A stretch of DNA of 39,818 nucleotides, from assembly GCA_018399255.1 (NCBI GenBank), contig JAGYPA010000031.1, positions 1 to 39,818 on the forward strand, written 5' to 3'. Positions 31,964 to 39,818 of the stretch are shown piece after piece; within the stretch, counting starts at the first letter, position 1; the number at the start of each line of letters is the position of its first letter. The notes below the pieces were generated by a model. That model did not search any database. It was not told where the DNA came from and saw only the letters and a list, made by a program, of their open reading frames with translations. Both the position numbers and the translations under genes were made by a program. The stretch is from Spirochaetales bacterium (lineage in GTDB: Bacteria; Spirochaetota; Spirochaetia; JABMQR01).

Positions 31964-32050
31964 AAAAAGCTTGATTGGAAAAGCTGGATTAAAAATACCT
32001 GAAAAAGCAATTTTATAAAAAAGTTATGAGAATTACTGGGGAAACCGTAC

Positions 32051-33082
32051 ATGAAGCATGATTACTTCAAATGGCAGCTTACAGGACTGATCGCCGCTCT
32101 GGCGGTCAGCTTCATGGCTGCAGTAGTGTTCGGAGCAGTGGTGCTTCCCGTCAGGCCCTTCTTTCAGGTTGTAATCCGTCCCTGGGCAAAACCGGCGGAA
32201 CTTGAGCTGGAACTGAGAAAAATATACTCCATTATCTGGCACATCCGTATGCCTCGGGCTGTCGCGGCTATGGCTTCCGGATCCGCCCTTGCCTTGAGCG
32301 GAGCGGTAATTCAGGGGCTCTTCCGCAATCCTCTTGCAAGTCCTGATGTCCTTGGCATATCGGCCGGCAGCAGTCTGGGAGCAGTTCTTGCGATCGTTAC
32401 CGGACTGACCCAGTTCAGCTCTCTCGCAATCCCTGCTGCGGCATTTGCCGGGGCCGTACTTGCCGCTCTTTTTGTCTATGCCATAGCTGCCCGACCGGGG
32501 GGCACCCATTTGCTCTACCTGGTGCTGGCCGGCCTTGCCGTATCCAGCCTGCTCAACGGTATAGTCTCAGCGGTGCTGGTTTTTGCTGAAGAATATGCTC
32601 TTGGACAGTTTATCTACTGGACCATGGGCGGGCTGGAAGGGGCAACCTGGCAGCGTACCGTTCCTCCGCTGCCGTTTATCGCCGGATTCTCGATTCTTCT
32701 TCTAGCGCTGTCCCAGCCCCTGAACCTGCTCAGTCTTGGAGAAGAGCAGGCCCACAGTCTTGGAGTTCCCGTACAGAGTCTGAAGATAATCCTGCTCCTT
32801 ACCGCGTCGGCACTGACTGCAATGGCGGTTGCCATAGCCGGTCCCATAGCATTTATCGGGTTGATGGTTCCGCACCTCGTCCGACTGCTGTCGGGGCCCA
32901 ACCACCGTAGTCTGCTGCCGTTTTCCGCCCTGGCCGGGGGGATATTCCTGCTGGTATGCGATATAATTGCCAGAACCCTGATCGCTCCGTTTGAAATTAA
33001 GACCGGGATAATTACCGCTCTGATAGGCGGCCCCTATTTTCTTTTCCTGATCCTGCGCCACCGCACGAAGGGGATGGTATGA
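32051..33082 (+). CDS. btuC: Cobalamin ABC transporter permease, FecCD/BtuC family
   Basis: 343 residues with about ten predicted membrane helices. Family marks are IRMPRAVAAMASGSALALSG, RNPLASPDVLGISAGSSLGA and, in the last third, GPIAFIGLMVPHLVRLLSGP, which includes the loop that contacts the ATPase. ALIGGPYFLFLILRHR is the usual C-terminus. It overlaps the ATPase gene by four bases (ATGA at 33079-33082). GGGGA is the likely ribosome-binding site. Corrinoid specificity is inferred from the riboswitch. Confidence 0.95.
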   Translation: MKHDYFKWQLTGLIAALAVSFMAAVVFGAVVLPVRPFFQVVIRPWAKPAELELELRKIYSIIWHIRMPRAVAAMASGSALALSGAVIQGLFRNPLASPDVLGISAGSSLGAVLAIVTGLTQFSSLAIPAAAFAGAVLAALFVYAIAARPGGTHLLYLVLAGLAVSSLLNGIVSAVLVFAEEYALGQFIYWTMGGLEGATWQRTVPPLPFIAGFSILLLALSQPLNLLSLGEEQAHSLGVPVQSLKIILLLTASALTAMAVAIAGPIAFIGLMVPHLVRLLSGPNHRSLLPFSALAGGIFLLVCDIIARTLIAPFEIKTGIITALIGGPYFLFLILRHRTKGMV

Positions 33083-34347
33083 ACGGTCCAATCCTGCTCG
33101 AAGCAGATAACCTCTCCTATGCCCCTGGCGGTTCAAACAGCGATCGACTGCTGGTGGACTCGGTCAGCCTCAGCCTGCATCAGCGGGAAATTGTCGGAAT
33201 AACCGGTCCCAATGGAGCCGGCAAAAGCACCCTGCTCAAGCTCCTCTCAGGCTTTATTGAACCGGTCCTGGGCGAGGTCCGTTATGGAGACCGCAGCCTG
33301 ACTGCTTTGAAGCACCGGGAGCGGGCAGTCTATTCAGCCTTCATGAGCCAGAAAGGACCTGACACTTTTCCCTTTTCCGCGGCGGAAATAGTTGAAATGG
33401 GACGGTATCCCCACCTTGAATCAGCCAGACATCCGGGAAAAACTGAGCGGGAGGCAGCCCTGAGCGCCCTGGAATCGCTGGGTCTCGGCCATCTGGCCGA
33501 CCGCAGTTATACCACACTCTCCGGGGGTGAACAGCAGCTGGTGCTTTTTGCCCAGATCCTTGTCCAGAATACCCCCGTACTGCTGCTCGATGAACCGACA
33601 GCCAGCCTTGATATCGGGCATGAAACGCAGCTGCTTCAAGTAGTCCGGAATCTCTGCCGGAAAGGTAGCGGGGCTGTGATAGCCCTGCACAATCTAAACA
33701 GCGCAGCAGAATACTGCGACCGGATACTGCTCATGCATCAGGGAAAGGTGGTCAGCGAGGGAAAACCCCACGAAGTATTTACCGAACACCATTTAAAGAA
33801 GTACTACCATACCGACGTGCGGCTCGGTACCAATGAGGCGACGGGAAGTCTCGTAGTTACTGCGTTACCGCAAAAAGCAGCCATCTGCAGTCTGCATGTT
33901 CACCTGATTGGCGGGGCGGGCAGTGCCGTTGCCGTTACCCGCATGCTGTTCCTGCTCGGATGCCGCATATCCGGCGGAGTTGCCCACGAGCTGGACAGCG
34001 ATACAAAAATCTGGCGTTCACTGGGTGTGGAATGTATAACGGTACCCGCATTTGCTGAGATTGACGATGAAAGTTATCGAAAAGCTGAGGAACTGACGAC
34101 AGCAGCCGATCTCACCATTCTCTGTGAATTTCCGGTCGGGCAGGGAAATCTGGCCAACCTGAAGCTGGCCGGCACGACCGGAAAACTCATAATTCTCGAT
34201 GATGACAGCGGCGACCATGCTCGTGAGTTTTTTTCGGAAGAGGCCGGGGAACTCTTTAACGTCCTTGCCGGGGCCCATCGCCGGATTAATCGGGATGAGC
34301 TTACCGAATACCTCTATGCGGTAAGTGAAGGAAGCGAAACCCTATGA
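33079..34347 (+). CDS. btuD: Cobalamin ABC transporter ATPase with extra C-terminal domain
   Basis: 422 residues, about 160 longer than plain BtuD. The ABC domain (1-260) has Walker A GPNGAGKST at about 43-51, Q-loop SAFMSQKGPD, signature LSGGEQQLVLFAQ and Walker B PVLLLDEPTASLD. From about residue 265 a second domain begins with LHVHLIGGAGSAVAVTRMLF, continues GGVAHELDSDTKIWRSLGVE, and has [20 protein letters not shown]. Its glycine-rich start and alternating pattern suggest a Rossmann-like fold; similar extensions occur on some cobalamin and heme ABC ATPases of anaerobes. Its role (sensing cargo or coupling to a cytoplasmic step) is unknown. The stop overlaps the next ATG (34344-34347). Confidence 0.93.
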   Translation: MNGPILLEADNLSYAPGGSNSDRLLVDSVSLSLHQREIVGITGPNGAGKSTLLKLLSGFIEPVLGEVRYGDRSLTALKHRERAVYSAFMSQKGPDTFPFSAAEIVEMGRYPHLESARHPGKTEREAALSALESLGLGHLADRSYTTLSGGEQQLVLFAQILVQNTPVLLLDEPTASLDIGHETQLLQVVRNLCRKGSGAVIALHNLNSAAEYCDRILLMHQGKVVSEGKPHEVFTEHHLKKYYHTDVRLGTNEATGSLVVTALPQKAAICSLHVHLIGGAGSAVAVTRMLFLLGCRISGGVAHELDSDTKIWRSLGVECITVPAFAEIDDESYRKAEELTTAADLTILCEFPVGQGNLANLKLAGTTGKLIILDDDSGDHAREFFSEEAGELFNVLAGAHRRINRDELTEYLYAVSEGSETL

Positions 34348-35180
34348 TCATACCCTCAGAAATACTGCAGAATCGAATCACTATTCCCCAAGCTGATGGA
34401 GCCCGCCGCATTATTTCTCTCAGCTCCGGCTATACCGAAGCGCTGTTTGCCATGGGGTTTGGTGATCGAGTGGTCGGGGTATCAGCCTACTGCAGCCGCT
34501 ATGCAGCCTGCGAAAAGCTTCCGGTTGTCGGTGATTATCTGCAAGTGGACTGCCGGCTGCTCGAGGATCTGCAGCCCGACCTGATTCTCCTGACAAGCGG
34601 AATCCAGCTGAAACTGGCCCGGAAGCTGGTTGAAAAGGGGTATCCAGCCCATGTGCTGCCGCTGCCATCCTCAATTGGGGCGGTTTGCGACGGGTTTGTC
34701 CAGCTCTCTGCCTTTTGCGGAGATGCGGAAACCGGCCGCAGATTCACCGATGATCTGATGGAGCAGCTGCTCAGTTTGCGCAGCCGATGGCAGGGTAAAC
34801 GCACGACCCTCTATGCCGAGGCCTGGTTCGGAAGGCATGCCCGAATGATTGGGAGCGTAACCTTTATGCAGGACATACTGCGCTATTCTGGGGCAGAGCC
34901 GCTGTTCAGCAGCGAATCCTGGGCTTTTGCCGAGCCTGACCTGGAAAAGATAGGGAGACATCGACCTGAAGTGTTTCTTGGATTCAGTGAACCGGAATAT
35001 CCGGTAGACTTCCTGCTGCTCAGCCGTGAGCGGGGATGGCAGGAACAGTTCGCTCCCAGCGTAATAGTTTCGGACGTAACCAGAGGAAGGAACATTATTC
35101 ATGACGGACCGTCTCTGGTGGAAACCGTCGCCTGGCTTCAGGAAGAGTTACGCAAAGCCCTGCACCTGCAGGATGATTAA
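34344..35180 (+). CDS. Cobalamin-binding-protein-like gene without signal peptide
   Basis: 278 residues of the BtuF/FepB helical-backbone binding fold: RRIISLSSGYTEALFAMGFG, RLLEDLQPDLILLTSGIQ, FMQDILRYSGAEPLFSS, DLEKIGRHRPEVFLGFSEPE. The N-terminus (MIIPSEILQNRITI) has no signal peptide or membrane helix, so the protein should be cytoplasmic. Cytoplasmic corrinoid-binding paralogues are known in some anaerobes and may receive the vitamin after import, but the role is inferred. It is translationally coupled to the ATPase and overlaps the convergent hydrolase by four bases. A lost signal sequence is an alternative, though no upstream frame supports one. Confidence 0.85.
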   Translation: MIIPSEILQNRITIPQADGARRIISLSSGYTEALFAMGFGDRVVGVSAYCSRYAACEKLPVVGDYLQVDCRLLEDLQPDLILLTSGIQLKLARKLVEKGYPAHVLPLPSSIGAVCDGFVQLSAFCGDAETGRRFTDDLMEQLLSLRSRWQGKRTTLYAEAWFGRHARMIGSVTFMQDILRYSGAEPLFSSESWAFAEPDLEKIGRHRPEVFLGFSEPEYPVDFLLLSRERGWQEQFAPSVIVSDVTRGRNIIHDGPSLVETVAWLQEELRKALHLQDD

Positions 35181-36169
35181 CGCATTGCTGCAGGTGCGCC
35201 TGATATGCCGCCGTCCGACATGCCGTCGTCCTCAACTTCATCGAGAAATGCGTTAAGCTCGGACTCATAAAGCTCTTTGTCAGTTGCCAGTGCCTTGGCA
35301 TGGGCGGCTCCCTCTACCAGCAGCAGGGTCGTAGGATAGAGAGGCTTGCGGGCGGCAGCCATCTCTTCCGACATCCGGGTCGGAACATAATCATCAGCGG
35401 CGCCGTGCACCAGAAAAAGGGGCAGCGGGCTCTCCATAATAGCCTGTTTGGGAGAAGTATCTTCCAAGCCGAAGCCGCAATGTTTCTTAAGGTAGCGGTC
35501 GCAGAAATACATGGTTATCCCTTCCATGAAACTGGGGATCTTATGTTCGCCCAGTTGATAGCGGTAAAGATTTTCAGTATCCGAGTAGGGGCAGTCGGCA
35601 TGGGCAAAGGTAAGTCGCTTATCAAGCGGCATATACTGAAGAACCGTTGCCGCCCCGAGAGATTCCCCGACGGCACCGTAAATCCGAGTTGCGGGAAACC
35701 GGGAAAAAATCCAGTCTGATACCTGCAGCAGGTCCTGCTTCTCAAAAAAACCGGCCGTACAGCACTCACCGCCGCTGTCACCATGATAGCGGTGATTATA
35801 GGCAACGATGGTATAACCCCGCTTAACATACGGAGGAAAATACTTGATCATTCCATGCCAGGTCCAGGTGTGACCATGCACGAAAACCACCGTTTTTTCC
35901 GGGTCGCTTCCGGGAACATACACCCCTTTCAGCGTATAGCCGAAGGAGGATTCAATGGAAAAGGGCTTAAATTGATAGTTCCTGAACTCCTCTTCGGTAA
36001 AATCAGCAGATTCCAGGGAATCGGTATAGGTTTTTTCCAGCGAATGGGCGTTGGGAAAGACAAACTTCCGGGCCAGATATACGCCGACCGACCATCCAAA
36101 CAGAATATAGATGACGGCTGCCCCGACGAGGACTACGAGAATAATAAGAATTGTTGTCAGCACATTCAT
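35177..36169 (-). CDS. Alpha/beta hydrolase with N-terminal membrane anchor
   Basis: 330-residue serine hydrolase (Hydrolase_4/S9-like). An N-terminal hydrophobic segment (about 4-27) anchors it to the membrane, with the catalytic domain probably outside. The oxyanion segment VVFVHGHTWTWHGM is followed by the nucleophile elbow GESLGA (Ser170), an acid in VHGAADDYVP and His in VEGAAHAKAL, so the triad is complete. Substrate unknown: lipid esters or acyl-sugars are possible. GGGAG precedes the ATG, and it follows the sugar symporter by 16 bases on the same strand, so the two are probably co-transcribed. Confidence 0.9.
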   Translation of the reverse strand: MNVLTTILIILVVLVGAAVIYILFGWSVGVYLARKFVFPNAHSLEKTYTDSLESADFTEEEFRNYQFKPFSIESSFGYTLKGVYVPGSDPEKTVVFVHGHTWTWHGMIKYFPPYVKRGYTIVAYNHRYHGDSGGECCTAGFFEKQDLLQVSDWIFSRFPATRIYGAVGESLGAATVLQYMPLDKRLTFAHADCPYSDTENLYRYQLGEHKIPSFMEGITMYFCDRYLKKHCGFGLEDTSPKQAIMESPLPLFLVHGAADDYVPTRMSEEMAAARKPLYPTTLLLVEGAAHAKALATDKELYESELNAFLDEVEDDGMSDGGISGAPAAMR

Positions 36170-36185
36170 AAAAAAGCTCCCGTTT

Positions 36186-37604
36186 CTATTTTGTTTTGTC
36201 CTTTTCCTGCCTGATCAGATCCCTGCTGATTATGCCGAGAACCTCACGTTCGTTGTAGAGCAGAAAGCAGGCAAATCCGACAGCGAGGAACAGAATTGCC
36301 GCCAGCCCGGTCAGCCGGATTCCCCGGTCATCGCCAACCGAACTGCCAAGCAGCAGAAGGGAAGGGAAAATGAGGCCGGCAATCATCTGACCCATCTTCG
36401 ACATAAAAGTCCTGGCTCCGAAGAATATAGCGGTCTTCTGCTGTCCCGTGGCAATTCGGTCAGCCTCGGCAATATCCCCGATAATCGAGTTCGGCAGAAT
36501 CCCGAAAACTGCCAGCGGCAGCCCCATAAAGATCACAATCAGGTACCCCTGCAGCTGAGCTCCCAGCGGGATGCGTCCAAGGACCATAATGAAGGCATAC
36601 ACGGCGGCAAGCACCACAAAAGCAATGTTCATAAGCCGTTTCTTGCCTGTTCTGCGGGCAATGAAGGTCGTAGGCAGGTAGAAGATGAACGAGACGCCAA
36701 ACATGATGATCTGCAGGGTTGAAGTGAATGCCTCAGCCTCTCTGAGCAGGATTGTGACATAGTATACCAGTCCTGAGGTGGCGAAGGTCAGCGCGGTCCA
36801 GTAGGCGAGATCTGATATAGTAAACAGACGGAAATTCCGGTTGCTGAAAGCCTGTCTGAGCGATTCGGTAATTTTCAGCATATTCGGTTCCGATCGGCAG
36901 AATTTCTTCTCATCGATAAAAATGATCGGCAGCAGCATAAAAAGAAATCCGATTACGGCGAACAGGGCTATGGTAACCTGAAAAGCTGCAGTCTGGGTCA
37001 TTCCGATATGTTCAAACGCAGCTTTTACGGCAAAAACCTGCGTGCCGACTGCCGTACCGATAGCCCAGGTTATGGAAATCAGCGTGCTGAGCAGCAGCCG
37101 TTCCTCGGGAGTATGACCAAGTTCAGCCATCATGGCAAAGTACGGAGTAACATACATGGTCATAAACCAGTAAAAAATAATAATAGTACTGAATACCCAG
37201 ATAGAATTCACCGGACTGAATCCGCTGACTGGCGGGGTAAAGATGAGCAGTGACAGAAGGGCAAAGGGGAGGGCACTGATTACCAGGAATTTTCTGCGCT
37301 TTCCCAGCCTTGATCGGCTCCTGTCGGAAAGCCCGGCAATAAGCGGATCGGTAACAGCATCAAACAACCGGCCAGCCCCGAAGGCAAGACCGATCAGGGT
37401 AAGAAATCCGAGCACATATCCCTGATAAATCCTGGCTGGAAAAACTTCAGCCCCGGTATTGGGGGGGAGATAGAAGTAGACCAGCAGATTACCGGGGGCG
37501 TACGAGGCCAGAGCCCACCCCAGCTGGCCGAGGGCGAAAAGGATTTTCTTGGAAAGGGTCAGGCCGGGCTGAATCATGATCCCCTCAGACTGCAGTTGGT
37601 GCAT
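36186..37604 (-). CDS. GPH-family glycoside:cation symporter (MelB-like)
   Basis: 472-residue, about twelve-helix transporter of the glycoside-pentoside-hexuronide family. GRLFDAVTDPLIAGLSDRSR after the second helix is the family motif, with the acidic residues that bind Na+ or H+; GKRRKFLVISALPFALL follows. PNSIIGDIAEADRIATGQQK is the conserved central-loop region of the second half. The ATG at 37604 is chosen because AGAGGAG lies six bases upstream; the alternative GTG at 37628 has none. Its promoter is recognisable upstream. It probably imports a small glycoside, possibly later de-esterified by the co-transcribed hydrolase. Confidence 0.92.
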   Translation of the reverse strand: MHQLQSEGIMIQPGLTLSKKILFALGQLGWALASYAPGNLLVYFYLPPNTGAEVFPARIYQGYVLGFLTLIGLAFGAGRLFDAVTDPLIAGLSDRSRSRLGKRRKFLVISALPFALLSLLIFTPPVSGFSPVNSIWVFSTIIIFYWFMTMYVTPYFAMMAELGHTPEERLLLSTLISITWAIGTAVGTQVFAVKAAFEHIGMTQTAAFQVTIALFAVIGFLFMLLPIIFIDEKKFCRSEPNMLKITESLRQAFSNRNFRLFTISDLAYWTALTFATSGLVYYVTILLREAEAFTSTLQIIMFGVSFIFYLPTTFIARRTGKKRLMNIAFVVLAAVYAFIMVLGRIPLGAQLQGYLIVIFMGLPLAVFGILPNSIIGDIAEADRIATGQQKTAIFFGARTFMSKMGQMIAGLIFPSLLLLGSSVGDDRGIRLTGLAAILFLAVGFACFLLYNEREVLGIISRDLIRQEKDKTK

Positions 37605-37662
37605 GAAAGACTCCTCTAGTGTACGCACAATGATTACAAGCGATTAATACTCATTGATGCCC

Positions 37663-37692
37663 AGTATACCATTATTCATCCAGGTTTGTCAG
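37663..37692 (-). promoter_or_regulatory. Sigma-70-like promoter of the symporter-hydrolase operon
   Basis: On the minus strand CTGACA (37692-37687) and TATACT (37668-37663) are separated by 18 bases. This is one of the best promoter matches in the window and lies about 60 bases upstream of the ATG. Confidence 0.7.
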
Positions 37693-37717
37693 TTGGGAAT
37701 CGTAATTTTCCGCAGGC

Positions 37718-37753
37718 AAAAAAAGAAAAGGCTTGATCCTAACGGATCAAGCC
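37718..37753 (-). terminator. Rho-independent terminator of the surface-protein gene
   Basis: Perfect ten-base stem GGCTTGATCC/GGATCAAGCC (37730-37739 with 37744-37753) and a four-base loop, followed on the minus strand by TTTTCTTTTTTT. It lies 36 bases after the stop codon at 37790. Confidence 0.95.
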
Positions 37754-37789
37754 CCTTGAAGCTGCTTAGCATAGATTTGTCGGAATAAG

Positions 37790-39818
37790 CTACAGCGATA
37801 TCCCGCTCGATATCTTGAGCTTCCACGATGATTCGTCATCGGCATCATCAGCTGCATTGACATATCCCACCGAGAAGACCATGCCGGAGGTAACCATGCC
37901 GAAGGTTTTTTTGAGCGAGACATCGGCATCAACGGCAGTTTTTACCCAGTCTCCGGAAGCATCGGTTTTTTTCCAGGATACTCCCAATCCGATGGAATCG
38001 AACCAGAGCTTTTTGAGTCCGAGGGTGTTCTTTACGGTATTGACCGTATCCGAATCAACGGATGTTCCCCAATCTCTGGTATAACTGGTTGCCAGTGATA
38101 TGAAATCGTAGGCAAATTTTGTATTGCCCGACACGCTGAAATCCCACGACGAACCATCGGCAGGGTCGGCTCCGTCAACCTTTATGGGGATACGATAGCT
38201 GTCATCGGTCTTTGCACCCAGACTCATGGAAAACTTATCAAATTTGTAGTTCATGCTTTTCCAGCTTAAGCCGGCTTCAATAATAACTGCCTCGTTATAA
38301 TCAGAGGATGTTTTCTCAACATCGGTTCTCTCCCAGGCTGCTCCTGCACCACCCGAAAAGCGTCCGAACGCTCCCATGTTTGGCGGCTGAATCTTTGTAC
38401 TTGCACTGTGCGTGATTTCCGAGATACCTGAAGTGGTGGATAGATCTCCCAGATAGGTAGCGATCGAGGGGACCAGACTGGAAATCAGCGGAGCAATTTC
38501 GTTGATGACAATATCGGGAATATTGGTTTTGTTCCAGTCATAGCCAAGTTCAAATCCCCAGCTGCCGAGCCCGAACTTCCATAATCCGCCGCTCTCCAGC
38601 TTGCCGGTAGTAACCGATGCTCCCAGACTCTTATAGGTGCCGTCGGTCTTGCGGTACCAGCCTTCCAGATTGAGCGGGGGGATAGTTAAATCGGCACCGT
38701 AGGTGATGCCCCAGAGAGATACATCGGCAGCTTCCCCCGCCAGTCCGAGACTGATCGGGAAATAGTCGAAAATCGGAAAGTAGCCTTGAACCTTATCTAT
38801 GGTACCGCTGATTGAGTCAGAAGTGGCCTCATCAACGCCAAAACTGGCCGCAAGTGCCCCGACATCGCGTACCTGACTCGCATCATCAGTATACAGCGTA
38901 AGGCCTCCCTCTCCCTTGAGCTCGAACCATTTCGTATTGATGCCTGTTCCGATACCGAATACGAAATTTTCGCTTGGGGCAACCGTGTAGCTGTCGTCGG
39001 GTTCAATCAATCCATACAGTTCTGCTATCGGTGAATGCCCGAGGGTGGTAACTTCTTTGTAGGACCCCTGATAATCACTGATTAAAGAGAGATTGGTCTG
39101 CAGGTACCAGTAATCAAGGATGTCAATACCAAGCTGGAATCCGACAAACGCCTGCGGCCAGATTTCCCCCGAAATACCGGGATCGGTAAACCCGTTAGCC
39201 ACGGATAGCGAGAGCAGGAACGGCAGATCCAGCTGAAACGAAGATCCGCGGAAATAGAGATCTTTCACCGTCTGATCCTGGAAGTAGATAGTCTGATCGC
39301 CGAATTTGTAGCGGAGGAAATTGTTGAAAAATGATACGCTGAAGAGAAACTCATTGCCGGTATCGAAGCTGCGTGCGTTGGCTGTTCCATATCTTGATTT
39401 GTAGTTGAAGGCGTAGGGGTTCCATAAGCGCACGATGTCATGGAAGTCGGAAATGACGGCAGATGGGAAAGGGTAGTCCAGAACTGTAGGATAGGTGTCA
39501 AGATATTCCAGCAAGTTCCTGGACTCAGAAAGCTCGACAAATGCTGAAAGCATAAGCGGGCCAGCAGTGACTGTCCCCTGGGTTCCAGCGGAAAAGTCGA
39601 GCATGATCTCATGAGAAACATCCTCAAAAAGCTCCCCGGGGATATCCAGACCTTCCTGTTCCGAGGAGATCGTATAGGCAATATCCAGTCCGGCATAGTA
39701 GTCGGCCTGGGCGGTAAAAAAGGCTTTTCCCGGTTCGCCGGTAGTGGAGAAGGTCAAGCTTTCTTCGGCCCGATTTCCCGCAGCATCAGTAACAGAAATT
39801 GTCAGAAGGGCATCCTCT
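37790..39818 (-). CDS. Large surface or outer-membrane protein, 5' end outside the window
   Basis: At least 675 codons; the frame stays open to the right edge, so the TTG near 39757 is internal, not a start. The visible N-terminal piece (LLTISVTDAAGNRAEESLTF) looks like the end of an Ig-like or cadherin-like repeat. The rest is rich in Tyr, Trp, Ser, Asp and Gly with alternating hydrophobic residues and short turns (SMSLGAKTDDSYRIPIKVDG, GLGVSWKKTDASGDWVKTAV), as in outer-membrane beta-barrels, and ends in a short hydrophobic stretch (SWKLKISSGISL). Related large barrels with Ig-like front domains are frequent in free-living spirochaetes; exact family unknown. It ends in a strong terminator and is monocistronic on this side. 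Confidence 0.75.
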   Translation of the reverse strand, partial: EDALLTISVTDAAGNRAEESLTFSTTGEPGKAFFTAQADYYAGLDIAYTISSEQEGLDIPGELFEDVSHEIMLDFSAGTQGTVTAGPLMLSAFVELSESRNLLEYLDTYPTVLDYPFPSAVISDFHDIVRLWNPYAFNYKSRYGTANARSFDTGNEFLFSVSFFNNFLRYKFGDQTIYFQDQTVKDLYFRGSSFQLDLPFLLSLSVANGFTDPGISGEIWPQAFVGFQLGIDILDYWYLQTNLSLISDYQGSYKEVTTLGHSPIAELYGLIEPDDSYTVAPSENFVFGIGTGINTKWFELKGEGGLTLYTDDASQVRDVGALAASFGVDEATSDSISGTIDKVQGYFPIFDYFPISLGLAGEAADVSLWGITYGADLTIPPLNLEGWYRKTDGTYKSLGASVTTGKLESGGLWKFGLGSWGFELGYDWNKTNIPDIVINEIAPLISSLVPSIATYLGDLSTTSGISEITHSASTKIQPPNMGAFGRFSGGAGAAWERTDVEKTSSDYNEAVIIEAGLSWKSMNYKFDKFSMSLGAKTDDSYRIPIKVDGADPADGSSWDFSVSGNTKFAYDFISLATSYTRDWGTSVDSDTVNTVKNTLGLKKLWFDSIGLGVSWKKTDASGDWVKTAVDADVSLKKTFGMVTSGMVFSVGYVNAADDADDESSWKLKISSGISL

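Overview
The window looks like the chromosome of a free-living, saccharolytic spirochaete (Spirochaetales; the genus cannot be fixed from this sequence). The clues are moderate G+C, dense operons of sugar ABC transporters, Gfo/Idh/MocA oxidoreductases and TIM-barrel sugar isomerases, and solute-binding proteins whose signal peptides end in an AAG-x-x-E pattern without a lipobox cysteine. A large, tyrosine-rich surface protein runs off the right edge. This placement is inference from gene style, not from a marker gene.

Left part (1-15,000). A minus-strand operon runs from a CUT1-type sugar uptake system (binding protein, two permeases) through a GntR/FadR regulator, a GH29 alpha-L-fucosidase, a PLP-dependent Cys/Met-metabolism enzyme and a GH106-type alpha-L-rhamnosidase to the N-terminus of a PLP-dependent decarboxylase cut by the left edge. 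Divergent from it are a CBS-domain protein and an FGGY sugar kinase, then a small membrane 4Fe-4S protein with an apparently leaderless promoter. A LacI regulator, an oxidoreductase and a sugar isomerase form a second minus-strand operon (14,881-11,786).

Middle (15,000-22,900). A third minus-strand operon encodes an oxidoreductase, a sugar isomerase and a complete CUT2-type (ribose/xylose-like) ABC importer, ending in a clear intrinsic terminator. A 32-bp near-palindrome lies just upstream of its first gene and faces a divergent MFS transporter. A 2H phosphoesterase converges on the MFS gene.

Decayed zone (about 22,900-30,700). This holds the remains of a WYL regulator, YqeC, an outer-membrane protein, an HI0074/HI0073 nucleotidyltransferase pair, an AI-2E-type permease, a tRNA and probably a group II intron ribozyme. 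Only a GyrI-like protein and an XdhC-like protein look intact. Frameshifts are abundant here and almost absent in the flanking operons, so the decay is probably biological rather than poor sequence.

Right part (30,770-39,818). A cobalamin riboswitch leads a four-gene B12 uptake operon (binding protein, permease, ATPase with an extra C-terminal domain, and a second binding-protein-like gene with no signal peptide). Converging on it are an alpha/beta hydrolase and a GPH-family sugar:cation symporter, then the partial surface protein with its own terminator. I see no CRISPR array, rRNA, intact tRNA or intact mobile element. No clearly new defence or biosynthetic system stands out. The oddest combinations are the two PLP enzymes embedded in a fucose/rhamnose operon and the B12 operon with the fused ATPase and signal-less binding protein.
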